This document shows positions 61,232 to 64,000 of a stretch of 64,000 nt of DNA, piece by piece. Position 1 is the first letter of the stretch. Each line of letters opens with the position of its first letter. This DNA is from CALNYZ01 sp942490945 (GTDB taxonomy: Bacteria; Pseudomonadota; Gammaproteobacteria; UBA6429; Thiohalophilaceae), in the NCBI GenBank assembly GCA_942490945.1, contig CALNYZ010000018.1, positions 1,116,001 to 1,180,000 of the forward strand, read 5' to 3'. Both the position numbers and the translations under genes were made by a program. The notes under the pieces were generated by a model that made no database searches, had not been told where the DNA came from, and was given only the letters and a program-made list of their open reading frames with translations.

Positions 61232-62383
61232 ATGAATAACAATATCAAACATGCAAACATTATGATCGTGGATGATGAGCCGGCTAATGTCAGGTTGCTG
61301 GAAAAAATGCTTGATTTTAGCGGCTATAAAAATGTCGTCAGTACATCGGATCCGTATAAGGTACTGCCGATGTTTGAAAAGCACAATTGTGACCTGATTC
61401 TTCTGGACCTCAATATGCCGGAGCTTGATGGCTATGGTGTGATAGAACAGCTGCAGCAGATCGCAAAAGAAACATTACCACCAATTCTGGTGTTAACGGC
61501 TCAGAATGCGAAAGATTTTCGCCAGCGTGCACTGAATAATGGTGCGCGCGATTTTGTAAGCAAACCTTTTGACGCTGACGAACTGTTGTCACGCGTACAT
61601 AACTTGCTTGATATGCAATTGGCGCACAAATTTATGCAACAGCAAAATGAAATACTCGAACAAAAGGTTCTGCTGCGAACACAACTTATAACCGATACAC
61701 GATTGCATATTGTGCGTTGCCTGGGCCGTGCTGCGGAATACCGCGATAATGAAACCGGACTGCATATAATTCGTATGAGCAAGGTGGCGGTGGTCCTTGG
61801 CAAAGCTGCCGGAATGGACGAAGAACAGTGTGACTTGCTGCTTAATGCGGCGCCTATGCATGACATCGGCAAGATTGGCATACCTGACAGAATCCTGCTG
61901 AAACCTGGCAAGCTCGATGCCGAGGAATGGGAATGCATGAAAACGCATACGCAAATCGGCGCGGATATTCTGAGTAACGATGATTCTGAACTCATGCAAA
62001 TGGCACATGCGATCGCCTTGACACACCATGAAAAATGGAATGGCAAAGGTTATCCCGCAGGTCTGGCTGGCGCTGATATACCGCTGGTAGGTCGTGTTAC
62101 GGCACTGGCGGATGTATTTGATGCACTGATTTCTGAACGGCCATACAAAAAACCCTGGTCGCTTGAAAAGGCGATGAATTTAATTCAAAGCGAAAGTGGT
62201 CAACATTTTGACCCGGCATTGGTTGAAATATTTATGGATCATATTCCTGCCATTCTCGAGATAAATAAAAAATATGCAGAGCCTGAAATGGAGACAAGCA
62301 TGGACAGCGAGAATTTAACGGATTTAAATTCGACTACTCAAGGACCTGCAACTGAATTGGGGGCACGTAATAATGAAGTTTAA
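61232..62383 (+). CDS. Receiver-HD-GYP response regulator (c-di-GMP phosphodiesterase)
   Basis: A 383-residue protein. The receiver (residues 8-125) has IVDDEP, Asp59 in LLDLNMPELDG and SKPFD. A helical linker follows, then HD-GYP (about 155-345): MHDIGKIGIPDR (His210/Asp211), HHEKWNGKGYP (265-275, GYP at 273-275) and ALADVFDAL. All catalytic landmarks are present, so phosphorylation probably controls hydrolysis of c-di-GMP to GMP. It starts three bases after the membrane kinase. The last 40 residues are polar and unassigned. The end overlaps the chemoreceptor-like gene by 11 bases. Confidence 0.94.
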   Translation: MNNNIKHANIMIVDDEPANVRLLEKMLDFSGYKNVVSTSDPYKVLPMFEKHNCDLILLDLNMPELDGYGVIEQLQQIAKETLPPILVLTAQNAKDFRQRALNNGARDFVSKPFDADELLSRVHNLLDMQLAHKFMQQQNEILEQKVLLRTQLITDTRLHIVRCLGRAAEYRDNETGLHIIRMSKVAVVLGKAAGMDEEQCDLLLNAAPMHDIGKIGIPDRILLKPGKLDAEEWECMKTHTQIGADILSNDDSELMQMAHAIALTHHEKWNGKGYPAGLAGADIPLVGRVTALADVFDALISERPYKKPWSLEKAMNLIQSESGQHFDPALVEIFMDHIPAILEINKKYAEPEMETSMDSENLTDLNSTTQGPATELGARNNEV

Positions 62384-63569
62384 GTCGATCGACCTGATAC
62401 GAAAATATTGGCCAGCATGGGTTATTTTAACCGTGCTTGTCGGCATTGCCTTTGTTATTCCGGAGAGCGGTAAGTCCTGGTTCACCGTATTTGCTTTGCT
62501 TGCGGTTTCACTTGTCTGGTTCAGGCTTTTGACAAACAAAGAGCCGGAAAATATTGTATCGAATCAGGTGAGTGATGTTAAGTTGGCGCAGGATCGACAG
62601 ATCAAGGAATGTTTTAATAACCTGATCGGTGCATCTGAGTGTGAACTTCCCCCGGTGATTGAAAGTCTTGATCAGCTGCAAAATGTCATTTCTGATGCAA
62701 GCGGCAAGTTGCACACCAGTTTTAACGGGCTGACAGAGAATTCATCAAAACAGAGTCGACTAACGCTGGATATCATTGACAAACTGCGTGCCAAAGAGGT
62801 CAGTGATGAATCAATGCTTGTGTTTGATAAATTTGCCCGTGAAACATCCCAGGTGCTGGGTGATTATGTTGAGTTAACGGTGACAGTGAGTGATAAAAGT
62901 ATCGCTGCCGCACACAAAATGCAGGACATGATTGAGCAAATGGATGCAATGTATAAATTGCTGAATGAAGTAAAGTATCTGGCAAATCAGACCGGGTTGT
63001 TGTCGCTCAATGCATCCATAGAAGCGGCACGCGCCGGTGAATCTGGTCGCGGCTTTGCAGTGGTAGCCAATGAAGTACGTAATCTGGCAGAAAAATCCGC
63101 GAGTCTGAATACCGAAATTCATGAACACGTCAGCCTTGGTCGCGCGACATTGAGTGAAACAAATGAGATCGTCGGTGAAATTGCTTCCCTTGAAATGTCA
63201 CATGCACTGGGAGCCAAGGATAATCTTGATAATATGATGCAGGAACTTGATCAGGTCAGTCGTTTTGTTTCAGAAAGTCTGCGTACATCTGCCGAAATTA
63301 CAACGGCTATTCAGAATGATGTAAGTACAGCCGTCATGGCCCTGCAGTATGATGATATGGCAACACAATTAATCGCGCATGTAAGAAACTGGCTTGCCGA
63401 TGTATCGAATGGCGTTGCTTCCACAAATGCATTGCTTGAAGACGAAGATGTGACCGACCTTTTGTTAATAGTGAATCGTGTGTTACAGAATCAGATACAA
63501 GCCAATCCTGCATCACGGAAAGCAGTATCCTCTACATCTATGGAACAGGGTGATGTAGATTTATTTTAA
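62373..63569 (+). CDS. Short methyl-accepting chemotaxis-like protein
   Basis: A 398-residue protein with two closely spaced membrane helices (about residues 15-30 and 35-52) and essentially no periplasmic ligand domain or HAMP. The cytoplasmic part is helical with the conserved chemoreceptor tip LSLNASIEAARAGESGRGFAVVANEVRNLAEKS, of which the key residues are EAARAGE and VANEVR (near residues 215-235). It ends in an acidic, hydrophobic tail (GDVDLF). It would report an internal or membrane signal rather than an external ligand, possibly by pairing with the membrane kinase. Confidence 0.88.
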   Translation: MKFKSIDLIRKYWPAWVILTVLVGIAFVIPESGKSWFTVFALLAVSLVWFRLLTNKEPENIVSNQVSDVKLAQDRQIKECFNNLIGASECELPPVIESLDQLQNVISDASGKLHTSFNGLTENSSKQSRLTLDIIDKLRAKEVSDESMLVFDKFARETSQVLGDYVELTVTVSDKSIAAAHKMQDMIEQMDAMYKLLNEVKYLANQTGLLSLNASIEAARAGESGRGFAVVANEVRNLAEKSASLNTEIHEHVSLGRATLSETNEIVGEIASLEMSHALGAKDNLDNMMQELDQVSRFVSESLRTSAEITTAIQNDVSTAVMALQYDDMATQLIAHVRNWLADVSNGVASTNALLEDEDVTDLLLIVNRVLQNQIQANPASRKAVSSTSMEQGDVDLF

Positions 63570-63599
63570 TACGGTGGCTTATTATATGGAGATAATATT

Positions 63600-63905
63600 G
63601 TGGTGATAGAAACCAAAATTACAGAAGACAATGATGCGCTTCTTATCAGTATCAAGGGAAAATTTGATTTTTCCATGCTGAATGACTTCAGACAGGCGTA
63701 TAGCGACAAGTCCGCAACATACAAACATGTGGTGCTTGATATGCGCGGCGCATCGACGATTGACAGTTCCGCATTAGGTATGTTGTTAAACATGCAGCGC
63801 TATCTGAATAAAGGTGATGGCGAAATACGGATCATAAACTGTAATGACGACGTAACGAAAATATTCCAGATCTCACATTTCGACAAGAAGTTTACCATCG
63901 AGTAA
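63600..63905 (+). CDS. STAS-domain anti-anti-sigma factor-like protein
   Basis: A 101-residue STAS protein. The signature region VVLDMRGASTIDSSALGMLLNM (near residue 50) contains Ser59, matching the Ser that is phosphorylated by anti-sigma kinases in SpoIIAA/RsbV-type switches. Two GTG codons (63600, 63603) are possible starts, with GGAG upstream. It lies between the chemoreceptor-like gene and another receiver gene, as in partner-switch modules such as HsbA/HsbR of Pseudomonas. Confidence 0.9.
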   Translation: MVIETKITEDNDALLISIKGKFDFSMLNDFRQAYSDKSATYKHVVLDMRGASTIDSSALGMLLNMQRYLNKGDGEIRIINCNDDVTKIFQISHFDKKFTIE

Positions 63906-63911
63906 TCGTTT

Positions 63912-64000
63912 GTGAAGAAAATCCTTATAGTTGATGATATCGAAGCAAACAGAAAATTGCTGCGTGGAATATTGTCTACAATCGGGGCTTTTGAATATTG
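63912..64000 (+). CDS. Response regulator, 5' end only
   Basis: From a GTG start, 29 residues are visible before the window ends: KKILIVDDIEANRKLLRGIL is a receiver N terminus with the acidic pocket IVDD. The family of the rest is unknown. Following a STAS gene by six bases, a receiver fused to a PP2C (SpoIIE) phosphatase would be the usual partner, but this cannot be seen. Confidence 0.75.
   Translation, partial: MKKILIVDDIEANRKLLRGILSTIGAFEY

Noticed and set aside
61501..62046. Long antisense open frame (181 codons) opposite the HD-GYP gene.
   Set aside because: The sense strand encodes a complete receiver-HD-GYP protein; the antisense frame has no domain or ribosome site and is Ser/Cys-rich as expected of a shadow.
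1..64000. Insertion sequences, prophage genes, CRISPR arrays.
   Set aside because: No transposase, integrase, phage structural gene or regularly spaced repeat was found while reading both strands.

Overview
The window is a contiguous stretch of gammaproteobacterial chromosome. The order tsaE-amiB/C-mutL-miaA-hfq-hflX-hflK-hflC-DUF2065-hisZ-purA, the block nrdR-ribD-ribE-ribB(A)-ribH-nusB-thiL-pgpA, and rapA, bepA, queG and moeA/mobAB are typical of that class. soxXYZA, a TusA-family protein and a YeeE/YedE-type transporter suggest a sulfur-oxidising (thiosulfate-using) lifestyle. Base composition looks moderate (estimated by eye at low to mid 40s % GC). I saw no insertion sequence, prophage or CRISPR array.

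Layout. 1-3 kb: the 3' part of a YeeE/YedE permease, a tRNA-Lys with its own promoter, and a large membrane protein of unknown function. 3.2-16.8 kb: an envelope-sugar/glycan region in three transcription units: a B12-type radical SAM enzyme with two GT2 glycosyltransferases, a polytopic GT-C-like protein and a TIM-barrel isomerase (+); an FAD oxidoreductase, a glycosyltransferase-like protein lacking its metal-binding aspartates, and an SDR protein (-); and a CDP-deoxysugar module with SDR, C-methyltransferase, RfbF and an RfbG-like dehydratase (+). 17-24 kb: rapA, soxXYZA and bepA on the minus strand. 24-26 kb: tusA and a FadL-like porin. 26.0-26.6 kb: a 600-base gene-free region holding what looks like an undescribed structured small RNA. 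26.6-34 kb: glyA, nrdR, the riboflavin operon, nusB, thiL, pgpA and two secreted proteins. 35-38.8 kb: molybdenum-cofactor genes and queG. 38.9-52 kb: nnr, tsaE, amiB/C, a small membrane-protein gene interrupted by an amber codon, mutL through hflC, hisZ, purA. 52.3-64 kb: a signalling island.

The signalling island contains an EAL-HDOD protein, an HTH-receiver protein, two large hybrid/membrane histidine kinases, a lone receiver, a receiver-HD-GYP protein, a short chemoreceptor-like protein, a STAS protein and the start of a further receiver protein. From 57.4 kb onward the genes overlap or nearly touch, so they are probably one operon joining a multi-kinase phosphorelay to c-di-GMP turnover, a chemoreceptor-like signaller and an anti-sigma-type partner switch.

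The points I consider most worth a second look are: the candidate small RNA at 26.29-26.50 kb with C-rich, anti-Shine-Dalgarno loops; the glycan cluster with its apparently inactive glycosyltransferase; the amber-interrupted gene at 42.4 kb; the perfect palindromes in front of soxX and purA; and the receiver domain carrying Glu in place of the phospho-acceptor Asp. All functional calls come from reading the sequence by eye and from knowledge of the families; no database search was run.
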